From the NCBI GenBank assembly GCA_963797795.1, contig CAWCQY010000009.1:372001-436000 (forward strand): a stretch of DNA of 64,000 bases. Direction: 5' to 3'. Numbering within the stretch: the stretch's first letter is position 1; each line of letters begins with the position of its first letter. This document shows, piece by piece, positions 27,156-35,710 of this stretch. The DNA comes from JABDBE01 sp963797795 (GTDB lineage Bacteria; Acidobacteriota; Terriglobia; Terriglobales; Acidobacteriaceae). The position numbers and the translations under genes were made by a program. The notes under the pieces were generated by a model. The model did no database searches, was not told where the DNA came from, and was given only the letters and a program-made list of their open reading frames with translations.

Positions 27156-27201
27156 ACACTAGCCGCCCAGAGTTGTTTGCACAACTGTCAGAATTGACAG
27201 G
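27156..27201 (-). promoter_or_regulatory. Variant operator/promoter with a different palindrome
   Basis: Sense order: palindrome TGTCAATTCTGACA (plus 27186-27199), one base, -35 TTGTGC (plus 27179-27184), 17 bp, -10 TAGTGT (plus 27156-27161). The geometry and the flanks (CA/AG next to the core, TTGTGC) are identical to the 13 regulon promoters, but the core half-site is TGTCA instead of TAGGGA. It drives the response regulator starting at 27101. Confidence 0.68.
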
Positions 27202-27220
27202 TCGGTTTCAACGCCCAGAA

Positions 27221-27874
27221 TCAGGCGGAAATCAGGTGGTGCTTGATCGCGAGCAAGACCAAGTCCGCATTGCTTTTAAGGTTGAACGATTTCATGATGT
27301 GATATTTGTGGAACATAACCGTTCTCTCACTGACATTTAGAATGTCGGCTATCTCCTTTGTCCGGCGACCTTCGGCGAGCAACTGAAGAACATCTTTCTG
27401 GCGGGGCGTCAGATCCTTGGAGAGTTGTTGCGCGCGAGCCTCTCGGACCGCCCAGTTTTCGGACTTCAGCCTGGGCGTCACGTACGATTTCCCCTGCAGT
27501 ACTTCTGAGACTGCTTTCAATAACTCCGAGACCGCGGACTGCTTGAGAACGTATCCCACAGCCCCCAAATTGAGAGCGGCAGCAGCAAGGTTGGGATCGT
27601 CCATCATCGTCAAGAAGACGAACTTCACCTCGGGCAGTAGAGGCTTTATTCTCTCCGCGGCATCGAGGCCGTTAAGAAGAGGCATGCCGATATCCAGGAC
27701 AATGACGTCCGGCTTGAGTTTGGGGGCCTCGATCAGCAATTGTCGGCCGTCCTGGACAATTCCAATTACGTCGCAGCTCTTCTCCAGCACTAACCGAAGC
27801 CCATTCGCGACGATGCTGTGATCATCGGCAATGAGCACGCGGGTACGGGCTGTAGATAGGCTGAGAGCCTGCAT
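27221..27874 (-). CDS. NarL/FixJ-type response regulator
   Basis: 217 residues: receiver domain with VLIADDHS, phosphoacceptor Asp in DVIVLDIGMPLLNG, Thr in VFLTMMD and Lys in YVLKQS, then a LuxR-type HTH at the C-terminus (LTPRQKDVLQLLAEGRRTKEIADIL ... SERTVMFHKYHIM). Such regulators bind short palindromes as dimers and often activate from sites abutting the -35. Its intact frame makes it a good candidate for binding the regulon palindrome. The start at 27874 gives a normal N-terminus; an in-frame GTG at 27919 is an alternative. It is divergent from the sensor kinase at 28294. Confidence 0.9.
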   Translation of the reverse strand: MQALSLSTARTRVLIADDHSIVANGLRLVLEKSCDVIGIVQDGRQLLIEAPKLKPDVIVLDIGMPLLNGLDAAERIKPLLPEVKFVFLTMMDDPNLAAAALNLGAVGYVLKQSAVSELLKAVSEVLQGKSYVTPRLKSENWAVREARAQQLSKDLTPRQKDVLQLLAEGRRTKEIADILNVSERTVMFHKYHIMKSFNLKSNADLVLLAIKHHLISA

Positions 27875-28081
27875 GATTTGTCGCACCACCGCACAGGAGT
27901 TCGCGGGACTAAGCCACACGCTGACTAGTGACTCTTAGCGGAAGCCACGCGTTGATTTTAGTCCCCTCGATGGTCGCGAACTAATTTCAAGTTGCCCTCC
28001 GGTTGTCGCCGACAATTCAGACGTAGACACGCTATTTCAATCGAGTCAACCAATTCAAACCAATGGGTGAACATCGTTATC

Positions 28082-28104
28082 ACTGGTAAAACTGCCAGTT
28101 GATA
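28082..28104 (+). promoter_or_regulatory. Degenerate operator-like palindrome upstream of the sensor kinase
   Basis: An imperfect palindrome ACTGG...CCAGT spans 28082-28099 (core TGGTAAAACTGCCA at 28084-28097). After one base comes a TTGATA hexamer (28099-28104) exactly where the -35 lies in the regulon promoters. No good -10 is found at 17 bp. The rest of the 27875-28293 gap holds a short palindrome TTGTCGCCGACAA at 28003-28015 and nothing else recognised. Confidence 0.35.
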
Positions 28105-28293
28105 CTAGCAACTTTTCATGAGCATCTATTGAGGGGCCATTGGTCGAACCCGGTCCTGGTTGATCTCGTATTGGTCTCGATCAATAAACAAAGGCTGGAG
28201 GTTGTGGTGCCGCCTTATCTGGAGGAGCAGATTGCCGGCCGATCCTGGAGCGTCTCTCGGTGCAATCCCGGTCGATCCCGATTCTCGGAGTCC

Positions 28294-30456
28294 GTGAGAG
28301 CGGCGTGGCGCAGGCTCATCCTTTCTATTGTTGCTGTGGCCTTGCTGGTGTCGCGGTCAGGCGCAGTGTCGCCAATGATGGAAGTCCGGCGCGTGCTCAT
28401 TATTAACGACCTTGACATTATCTCGTCACCCGGCTTCGCTGAAGTCGATCAGGCAGTCCTCACTGCTCTACAAAAATCTCCGTACCGGATCGAGCTCAAT
28501 GAGGACAGCCTGGATGTCACGCTGTTTCCAGACCCAGTTTTTCAAGACAGGTTTCGAGAACAGATTCTTCAAAAATACTCAGCCCGCAAGCCCGACGTGA
28601 TCTTTGCCGTCGGGCCAGCGTCCCTGAAGTTCATCGCCGAGATGTACGACAAGTTCCAGGGTACTCCAATTATCTTCTGCGGAATTTGGGGCGGAATTCC
28701 GGACCAGCTGAGGCACGGCATGCCCTTTACGGGTGTATTGGCCCAGTTACACCCCGAGGAAACCCTGAATGCGGCGTTGCACTTGCTGCCCAGCACCAAG
28801 CGCGTGGTAGTCGTCGGCGGAGTGGGTAAGTTTGACGAAGGATTCGAAGCCATCGCTAAGCAGAGTTTCCACAACGACGAATCGAAGCTTGAATTCGAGT
28901 ATCTTTTCGACTTGACCATGCCTGCACTGCTTGAAAGGCTCAAGCATCTGCCCAGCGATACGATTGTTTATCACACTGCAATCTCGCAAGATGCGGCGGG
29001 AGAGCGCTTTATCGATTCCGCTCAATCGATACCGATGGTGGCCAGTGCAGCGAATGCTCCTGTGTTTGTAATGGACGATGTGAATCTCAGGGCAGGAACA
29101 GTGGGTGGCGATTTGGTGAACTGGGCCGACGACGGTCGCGTCGCGGCAGAGATGGCTGTGCGGGTTCTCAGCGGCGAGAAGCCCCAGGATATCCCCGTCG
29201 TCACGAGCAACCACGCCTATATGTTCGACTGGCGGGCGCTCAAGCACTGGGGGATGAACGAAAAGAACCTGCCCCCCGGCAGCATCGTGCTCCATCGGCA
29301 CCCGAGCTTCTGGGAGGTATATAAGCAGTACATCGTCGCCGCCATTTTTCTTCTACTGATACAGTCCGCCGCCATTCTTGGACTGCTGTGGCAACGAGCC
29401 CGCCGAAGAAAAACAGAGGCAGAGCTTATAAGATCAGAGGAGAAATTCTCCAAATCCTTTCGCCAGAGTCCTCTTGCCATCACCATAGCCAGCATGGAGG
29501 ACGATTGCTACATTGACGTCAATGAGACCTTCGAACAGCAAACCGGTTGGTCCCGCGACGAGGTCATCGGCCGCAGCCCGGCAGATATCAACCTTTGGGT
29601 AGATCCCCAGCAACGATCGCTGTTCATTAAACAGCTTCTCGCCGCGGGCAACGTGCGCGACTCGGAGGTTAGGATTCGCAGAGGAGATGGTCAGATCCGG
29701 ACCGCTCTCGGTTCAGCAGAACTGATTGAGGTCAATGGTAAGCCGTGCGCTCTTTCCGTGTTCGCTGACATCACGGAGCGTAAGCTGGCAGAGGAGGCTC
29801 TTGCCAGTTTGAGCGGTCGTTTGATCGAAGCACAAGACGAAGAGCGCAAGCGAATCGCCCGTGAGATTCATGACGACTACAGCCAACGGATAGCGATGGT
29901 TGCGATGGATGTGGAACAGTTGGCTGAGAACGTCGGGAACTCTTCAGGCGAAACGAGCGAGCAATTCCATGAACTGTTTGATCGGGTCAGCGAGCTCGGT
30001 GCAGATCTGCATTCCTTATCACACCGCTTGCATTCTTCCACTCTGGAGAGTCTAGGGCTGCTCGCTGGCGTTGAAGCCTTCTGCAAGGAGTTCGCCGGGC
30101 AACAGGAAATGCAGGTCAATTTTGTGCATGGGAATATTCCCCGTGGCGTTCCGGGAGATGCCGCGCTGTGTATATTCCGCATCACCCAGGAGGCTCTGCG
30201 GAACATAAAGAAGCACAGCGGCGCCAACCAAGCCGAGGTTCGGTTGGAACAACAAGACGGGAGGCTCCACTTGTCAGTTTCCGATTGTGGAAGAGGTTTT
30301 GATTCGAACAAGCCGCCGGAGGAGTGCGGAATCGGTATTCACAGCATGGAGGAACGCTTGCGCCTTCTAGGAGGGAAATTGGAAATTCAATCGCAGCCCA
30401 TGGGAGGAACTAGAATTGACGCGTGGCTACCACTCAAGATTGCTAGCGCGGCATGA
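28294..30456 (+). CDS. Membrane sensor histidine kinase, NarL-type partner, with ABC-binding-protein-like sensor and PAS domain
   Basis: 720 residues from the GTG at 28294, chosen because GGAG lies 6 bases upstream and a signal/anchor helix (LILSIVAVALLVS) follows at once. Order: periplasmic domain resembling ABC-type substrate-binding proteins (about 30-335, with RRVLIINDLD and PDVIFAVGPASLKF), membrane helix at about 346-366, PAS domain at about 385-500 (SFRQSPLAITIAS), HisKA_3 dimerisation domain with the phosphorylatable His in AREIHDDYSQ (about 525), and an ATPase domain with Asn in ALRNIKKHSG and the DCGRGFD box. This kinase type pairs with NarL/FixJ regulators, three of which are adjacent. 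The ligand is unknown. Confidence 0.88.
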   Translation: MRAAWRRLILSIVAVALLVSRSGAVSPMMEVRRVLIINDLDIISSPGFAEVDQAVLTALQKSPYRIELNEDSLDVTLFPDPVFQDRFREQILQKYSARKPDVIFAVGPASLKFIAEMYDKFQGTPIIFCGIWGGIPDQLRHGMPFTGVLAQLHPEETLNAALHLLPSTKRVVVVGGVGKFDEGFEAIAKQSFHNDESKLEFEYLFDLTMPALLERLKHLPSDTIVYHTAISQDAAGERFIDSAQSIPMVASAANAPVFVMDDVNLRAGTVGGDLVNWADDGRVAAEMAVRVLSGEKPQDIPVVTSNHAYMFDWRALKHWGMNEKNLPPGSIVLHRHPSFWEVYKQYIVAAIFLLLIQSAAILGLLWQRARRRKTEAELIRSEEKFSKSFRQSPLAITIASMEDDCYIDVNETFEQQTGWSRDEVIGRSPADINLWVDPQQRSLFIKQLLAAGNVRDSEVRIRRGDGQIRTALGSAELIEVNGKPCALSVFADITERKLAEEALASLSGRLIEAQDEERKRIAREIHDDYSQRIAMVAMDVEQLAENVGNSSGETSEQFHELFDRVSELGADLHSLSHRLHSSTLESLGLLAGVEAFCKEFAGQQEMQVNFVHGNIPRGVPGDAALCIFRITQEALRNIKKHSGANQAEVRLEQQDGRLHLSVSDCGRGFDSNKPPEECGIGIHSMEERLRLLGGKLEIQSQPMGGTRIDAWLPLKIASAA

Positions 30457-30678
30457 GGGTTAGATGGAAAGCGCCATGCACCTGACTTGGGAAGGCGACC
30501 GCCGAATCCAAAGCCGCGATTCGTTTCGTGGCTGTGTCCGAGCGACTTAACGCCCCGTCGAACATTGCTACATACTACTAAGACATTGACCTGCAGACTA
30601 TAATTTCTACCCATACGCCAGCGGATGCCTCGAACAATCAGCCCAGGGAAACCCATTGCTGTTGCGAAGAGGCCACAG

Positions 30679-33600
30679 ATGCACAACTGTGCGCAATTAA
30701 ACGGCTTACAGCGTTACCGGCGTTGGGCACGTTTGGTGACAATTGCGGTTTTTGTGCTGATTTCCAGCCATGTCCGCAGCCAGACTTCTTCGACCGGCGC
30801 TTTGACCGGTTCGGTGTTTGACCCTTCAGGCGATGTTCTGCCAGGAGCTGTTGTCCGTCTCACCAACCAGGAGACTGGCGCAACTGATTCCGCTACTTCC
30901 GACGGACAGGGCAGTTTTGGTTTTCTTCTGCTTCCGCCCGGCGACTACGAGGTACAAGCCAGCAAGACCGGCTCGATTCCCCTCATCGGCAGTGCAACCG
31001 CGAGCGTCACGGTCACGGAAACATCTCACCTGAATCTGCATCTCCGGCTCACGACCCTGATCCAGAGCGTGCAGATATCGGCAGAACCGACGATGCTACA
31101 GACTGACAGCTCTTCGCTGGGGAAGGCGGTGAATCAAACCGGGGTGAGCAGTTTGCCGCTGGTGACGAGGAACTTCGCTCAAATCACGAGCCTTGAGCCG
31201 GGAGTTGTAACCGGAGTCTACAACGCGGGAGAGCTTGGTCTGGGTGGAACTGCATTGTCGCAGATCGCCCAGTCGAATGATGGGATCTTCGTGCACGGAG
31301 CTCGCTCTTATGACAATAACTTTCAGCTGGACGGAATCAGCGTGAGCGACGTGCAAGGCAGCGCGGCGGGCAGCGGCGGAATTCCGATTCCCAACCCCGA
31401 CAGCATCGAGGAGTTCAAGGTCCAGACGGGACTCTACGATGCAGCCTATGGACGCTACGCCGGCGCCAATGTCAGCTTGATTACAAAGAGCGGCAGCAAC
31501 GCCCTTCACGGTACGGTTTTCGAGTTTTTCCGCAATACGGTTCTTAATGCCAATGATTATTTCCTTAACCAGACCGATCGACCCCGCCCGGTTCTCAATC
31601 AGAATCAGTTTGGGTTTGCCTTGGGTGGCCCTATAAAGAAAGAGAAACTGTTTTTCTTTGGCTCTTATCAGGGAACCCGCCAAGTGAATGGCCTCGCCGC
31701 CGGGCAGTCCCGGACGGCTTGTACCGCCAGCCTGAGTGAGCCGCCTCTGACCAATGATCGTTCCCCCGCCGCTCTGGGACAGATGTTTGGCGGTCTGGCC
31801 GGGGCACAGGGAGGCACGACGATCAAGCCTGACGGCTCTAACATCAATCCTGTGGCACTGGCGCTGTTGAATTTCAAGTTGCCGGACGGTTCTTTCCTGA
31901 TTCCGACGCCGCAAACCGTGGACCCGACAAAGCCGCTCTCCCAGCAGGGCTTCTCAGTTTTCACCGATCCCTGCCATTTCAGTGAAGACCAGTACGTAGC
32001 CAATGTCGACTACCTCGCGTCGCCGAACAGCAAATTCGAGGCGCGCGTGTTCGTCGCAAATGATGCTCAAACTGTTACATTTCCCGGTAACGGCCTCAAC
32101 CCTTCCGGTAACATTCTTGGGTTCCCGAGTCCCGGCAACACTGGCTTCAGAGTCTTCTCCATTGCTCATACCTACAATTTCCATAACGCGTGGCTTAACG
32201 ATGCCCGGATTGGCTACGTCCGCACTCGAACCGACACGCAGGCTAGAACTGCGTTTGACTGGTCGGATGTCGGGGTTGCGGAAGGAGAGATGAGCGATAA
32301 TAATGAACTCCCCAGCCTGAAAATTCTTGGTTCGGTCAGCATCGCTTCGGGATTTCCCAGAACGATCACGCAAAACAGTTTCGTCTTCAGCGATATCCTC
32401 AGCTTTGTTCGTGGCCGTCATGACCTTCGACTCGGAGGGGGGATCACGCGCCTGCAGGACAACGTCAACCTCGTGGGGCTGGGATCTCTCGTGCAATTCC
32501 TTAGTTGGCCCGATTTCTTACTGGGCAACAACGCGGCTAGCAACGGCACCAAATTCAGCAATGTCTTTGCCTCTTTCGATGACTTCGGCCTGACGCAGCG
32601 TGAATACAGGGTGTGGGAAGGCGCAGGGTTCGCAGAGGACGACTATAGAATCAGTAAGTTCCTCATGCTAAACATCGGCTTGCGTTACGAGCGACTCGGC
32701 CAATTCGGCGATGAGTTGGGGAGGAACTCGAGCTTCGACATTGACAAAGCCGATGGCAACCCTCCCCCGAGCGGGAGCGTAGCTGGCTACGTCGTGGCTT
32801 CCAACTTTCCGGGCGTGCCTCCGGCAGGTGTACGTCGTGCGAGCAACACATTCGGCAACGATGGTGCAGGACAAAATACCCTCGCACCGCGAATCGGGTT
32901 TGCCTGGCAAGTCTCCCCCTCAACCGTGGTGCTGAGAGGCGGATATGGAGTGTACTATTCCCGACCCACTGGCCAAGCCTTCTACCAAAACATGTTTGGT
33001 GCTCCTTTCTCGGTCTTCAGACTGAATGCCGGAACCGCAAACGCACAAGCGACATTTCAAGACCCGTTTGCGCAGCCGTTTCCCACGCCAGAGTCTTTTC
33101 CGATGTTCCCGGCCTACTCTCCCACGACCACGACAACCATATATTCTGTTGCGCCCGGTTTTCGACCAGCGATGGTTCAGCAGTATTCGCTAAATGTGCA
33201 AACCGAGCTGCACCAGGGTTATTTGTTGGAAGTCGGATACGTGGGCACTTCCGGTATGCACTTGATGCGCCAACGTTCTCTGAATCAGGCACTGTCCGCC
33301 TCCACCGACAATCCAATTCGAGGAGCTACCGACAACACGCTCGCAAATGTCTCGCTGCGAGTTCCCATCCTCGGAGTACCGCCGGACTCCCTTCAGGAAA
33401 TGGAATCCGAGGGTAGTTCGTCATACAACGCGCTTGAGATGAGCCTGGTAAAGCGGCTAAGCCACGGCTTTCAATTCTTGGCCTCCTACACTTTTTCCAA
33501 GGTCCTGGACACCGACGGCGCCGACATTAACTCGACCTCGTCAGGAAATGCACTGACATTGGGGGACCAAAACTCTCCCAGCCAGCGATGGGGACGGGCT

Positions 33601-34176
33601 AGTTTCGACCGCACTCATCGATTCGTTTTTAGCACTACCTGGAACCTTCCAAGCCCATCTCAAGGCATGCCACGAGCAGTCCTGGGCGACTGGTCCCTGG
33701 ATGCAATCGCAACCATCCAGTCCGGCAGCGCTCTTACCATCGCCGAGACCAATTCGACGAATGTCTTTGGGATCAGTGAAGACCGAGCCCAGCTAAGCGG
33801 CACTTGTTCGAATAGTCAACTTGTTAAGGCAGGCTCGGTGGAGTCCAAACTGAACAATTATTTCAACGCTTCCTGCTTTACGACTCCGCCGGTAATCGGC
33901 GCGGACGGCATTGGCGCGGCGTTTGGGGACAGCGCGACAGGCATCGTCGACGGTCCTGGACAAGCAAACCTGGATCTCGCGATATCAAAAAGCGTGGTCT
34001 TTAACTGGCCTCACGAGCAAAGCAATCTTCAATTTCGTGCGGAGTTTTACAACGCGTTGAACCATCCGCAATTTGGGGATCCCGACAGCAACTTCACATC
34101 GCCGACGTTCGGAGTTGTCAGTAGCACCTCTGTGAGCGCACGCGTTGTGCAGTTGGCTCTAAAGTTCGCATTCTAG
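30679..34176 (+). CDS. Oar-like TonB-dependent receptor
   Basis: About 1165 residues: signal peptide (LVTIAVFVLISSHVRSQ), a carboxypeptidase-regulatory-like domain (TGALTGSVFDPSGDVLPGAVVRLTNQETGA), a plug region (LDGISVSDVQGSAAGSGGIPIPNPDSIEEFKV shortened here), then a 22-strand-type barrel ending VVQLALKFAF with a terminal Phe. This is the typical large acidobacterial TonB receptor, probably taking up an oligosaccharide or peptide. GAAGAGG precedes the ATG at 30679; an upstream in-frame start at 30625 is possible. A TATAAT hexamer lies at 30599-30604. No regulon site lies in the 222-bp gap after the kinase gene. Confidence 0.88.
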   Translation: MHNCAQLNGLQRYRRWARLVTIAVFVLISSHVRSQTSSTGALTGSVFDPSGDVLPGAVVRLTNQETGATDSATSDGQGSFGFLLLPPGDYEVQASKTGSIPLIGSATASVTVTETSHLNLHLRLTTLIQSVQISAEPTMLQTDSSSLGKAVNQTGVSSLPLVTRNFAQITSLEPGVVTGVYNAGELGLGGTALSQIAQSNDGIFVHGARSYDNNFQLDGISVSDVQGSAAGSGGIPIPNPDSIEEFKVQTGLYDAAYGRYAGANVSLITKSGSNALHGTVFEFFRNTVLNANDYFLNQTDRPRPVLNQNQFGFALGGPIKKEKLFFFGSYQGTRQVNGLAAGQSRTACTASLSEPPLTNDRSPAALGQMFGGLAGAQGGTTIKPDGSNINPVALALLNFKLPDGSFLIPTPQTVDPTKPLSQQGFSVFTDPCHFSEDQYVANVDYLASPNSKFEARVFVANDAQTVTFPGNGLNPSGNILGFPSPGNTGFRVFSIAHTYNFHNAWLNDARIGYVRTRTDTQARTAFDWSDVGVAEGEMSDNNELPSLKILGSVSIASGFPRTITQNSFVFSDILSFVRGRHDLRLGGGITRLQDNVNLVGLGSLVQFLSWPDFLLGNNAASNGTKFSNVFASFDDFGLTQREYRVWEGAGFAEDDYRISKFLMLNIGLRYERLGQFGDELGRNSSFDIDKADGNPPPSGSVAGYVVASNFPGVPPAGVRRASNTFGNDGAGQNTLAPRIGFAWQVSPSTVVLRGGYGVYYSRPTGQAFYQNMFGAPFSVFRLNAGTANAQATFQDPFAQPFPTPESFPMFPAYSPTTTTTIYSVAPGFRPAMVQQYSLNVQTELHQGYLLEVGYVGTSGMHLMRQRSLNQALSASTDNPIRGATDNTLANVSLRVPILGVPPDSLQEMESEGSSSYNALEMSLVKRLSHGFQFLASYTFSKVLDTDGADINSTSSGNALTLGDQNSPSQRWGRASFDRTHRFVFSTTWNLPSPSQGMPRAVLGDWSLDAIATIQSGSALTIAETNSTNVFGISEDRAQLSGTCSNSQLVKAGSVESKLNNYFNASCFTTPPVIGADGIGAAFGDSATGIVDGPGQANLDLAISKSVVFNWPHEQSNLQFRAEFYNALNHPQFGDPDSNFTSPTFGVVSSTSVSARVVQLALKFAF

Positions 34177-34225
34177 ATTGGCAACGGTCGCCGAAAAGAA
34201 AGTAGAAGGCGGAAAGAGAAATTAC

Positions 34226-34251
34226 GGCGGCGCACCTCCGGATGCGCCGCC
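34226..34251. terminator. Bidirectional hairpin between convergent genes
   Basis: Stem GGCGGCGCA (34226-34234) pairs with TGCGCCGCC (34243-34251) around an 8-base loop, between two genes that end toward each other. On the minus strand it is followed by a T-rich stretch (GTAATTTCTCTTT). Confidence 0.6.
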
Positions 34252-34275
34252 TTCGCAACAAAGTCTGCATCAATC

Positions 34276-34785
34276 TTACTTGCTGGCGTCCACCATCGGA
34301 ATGTTTGCGGCCAACTCCAGGTTGATCAGCAAATCCAGGCGGCGGTCGATCTGATACCACTTTGCCGTCTTCTTGGCTGAGATCACTTTCTCGAAGATGG
34401 GCACATATTTGAGCAGCAGGGCCGAAAACTGCTGGTCGATGGCTGCCGAGCGGTTCATCAAATCATTTGCCTGGGCATCGGTCATGGTGTCGTAGCTCTG
34501 CGCATATTCCTTGATCAAGGCCACGCGGGTATCGCCGAGTTTCGAGACTTCGGCCGCGTATTGGTCATAGATCGGCCAAAACTTTGTTGCCTCCGTGTCG
34601 GTCAGCGGCATGTTGGCGGCGACGAGCCGTTTCCTTTCCGAGCGGATGTCTTCCCGCAGCAGCTTAATGTCAGTGTCGCTGGCAGTGTTCGAGCCGGCGC
34701 TGGCGGCCTGGGCAAACATCGGCACGCTGGACAGCAGCAACGCGCCGACCACGGTAAGAACGGCTAATACGCTTTTCTTCTGCAT
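34276..34785 (-). CDS. Exported helical protein, hypothetical
   Basis: 169 residues: signal peptide (AVLTVVGALLLSSVPMFAQA), then an all-helical domain with LLREDIRSERKRLVAANMPLTDTEATKFWPIYDQY and a long amphipathic C-terminal part. The L-T-D-x-E-A-x-K-F-W-P-I-Y-D-x-Y pattern is recurrent in acidobacterial periplasmic proteins and vaguely resembles CpxP/Spy-type stress chaperones; the function is not known. It follows the SYLF gene by 80 bp in the same direction, so it is likely under site 9. Confidence 0.7.
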   Translation of the reverse strand: MQKKSVLAVLTVVGALLLSSVPMFAQAASAGSNTASDTDIKLLREDIRSERKRLVAANMPLTDTEATKFWPIYDQYAAEVSKLGDTRVALIKEYAQSYDTMTDAQANDLMNRSAAIDQQFSALLLKYVPIFEKVISAKKTAKWYQIDRRLDLLINLELAANIPMVDASK

Positions 34786-34865
34786 CTCTCTCTCCTTGGA
34801 ACTGATTAGCGCACGTATCTGAGCGCTGGCTTGACTGCTGAATGTTCAGGATGCGCGAGCCGCCC

Positions 34866-35465
34866 TCAATTCAGATCGTCGTCTTTGTAGTACTTGGTGC
34901 CCTTGATAGTAATCTCTGCGGCCAGACCTTTGTCCGTCATCTGGTACATCCAGACGCCATCCGAAACGGAGGTAGCACCGGCCATTGATCCACCCTTCTC
35001 CGCAGTCTTGGCCGCGGCGGTAGCTTGTCCGCCGAACTCCCAGCCAGAGTTAATGAAACTGTCCAGCACTTTGTCACTGTCAAAGATGAAGATAACGCTG
35101 AACTTCTTCACGCCGAACCCAAGTCCCGCCTGCAACTCGACCATTTTCATGAAGGTTTCTTTCTTGGTCTTGTTGTTGATAGCCTCGCCTTCCCCTTTCC
35201 CGGAACCCGCCATCAGGATTTTTACCCCCGTGTTGCTAAAGACCGCGTAGCCGGCGCCATTTGCAACGGCGGTCTTGGCCGCTGGCTGGGCTTTGTAAAG
35301 CCGCTGAAGGATCTTCTGGGTGTTCGCCCTGATTTCACTCTGTTCCTTCGCTACTTTTTTCGCCTTGTCAGCGGCGTCATCAGCGTGTGCCAAAAGTGCG
35401 AATGTACACATGAGCGCGACGAAGATGACTCGTTGTTTCTGCAACGCTGCGAATCTTATTTTCAC
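34866..35465 (-). CDS. SYLF (YSC84-type) lipid-binding domain protein, exported
   Basis: 199 residues from GTG at 35465 (GAGGGGAG just upstream), with a signal peptide (RVIFVALMCTFALLAHA) and a SYLF domain: GYAVFSNTGVKILMAGSGKGEG, then VELQAGLGFGVKKFSVIFIFDS and GGQATAAAKTAEKGG. SYLF domains bind phosphoinositides in eukaryotes; bacterial roles are unclear but probably envelope-related. The longer upstream frame to 35579 would run toward the promoter and lacks a ribosome site. It is controlled by site 9. Confidence 0.87.
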   Translation of the reverse strand: MKIRFAALQKQRVIFVALMCTFALLAHADDAADKAKKVAKEQSEIRANTQKILQRLYKAQPAAKTAVANGAGYAVFSNTGVKILMAGSGKGEGEAINNKTKKETFMKMVELQAGLGFGVKKFSVIFIFDSDKVLDSFINSGWEFGGQATAAAKTAEKGGSMAGATSVSDGVWMYQMTDKGLAAEITIKGTKYYKDDDLN

Positions 35466-35594
35466 GGCTAATCTCCCCTCTCGTAATGTTGGGTGGTTGG
35501 CGACGGCTGCATAGCTAGCCGCCAGATCTGAAAGTGACACCGGCAGGCTCGGTTTAGCTGCTGCCCGTGTCGCTGACACGTCATTCTTCGAAGA

Positions 35595-35639
35595 ACCCTA
35601 GACCTCACTCGATCTCCCCACAACTAGGGAAATCCCTAA
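35595..35639 (-). promoter_or_regulatory. Operator/promoter site 9 (leftward)
   Basis: Core at 35625-35638 (sense TAGGGATTTCCCTA), one base, -35 TTGTGG (plus 35618-35623), 17 bp, -10 TAGGGT (plus 35595-35600). It drives the SYLF gene and probably the helical protein after it. Confidence 0.78.
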
Positions 35640-35710
35640 GGCTTGCCGTGACCGCACTGACGCAACGAAGCTGTTAATATAAGGGATTACGGACTGGGGA
35701 TTAAATCAAT

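Noticed and set aside
28003..28015. Palindrome TTGTCGCCGACAA before the sensor kinase
   Set aside because: Short and out of register with any promoter I can see; likely chance.
30599..30604. TATAAT before the TonB receptor as a strong promoter
   Set aside because: No acceptable -35 at 16-18 bp; mentioned only in the gene entry.
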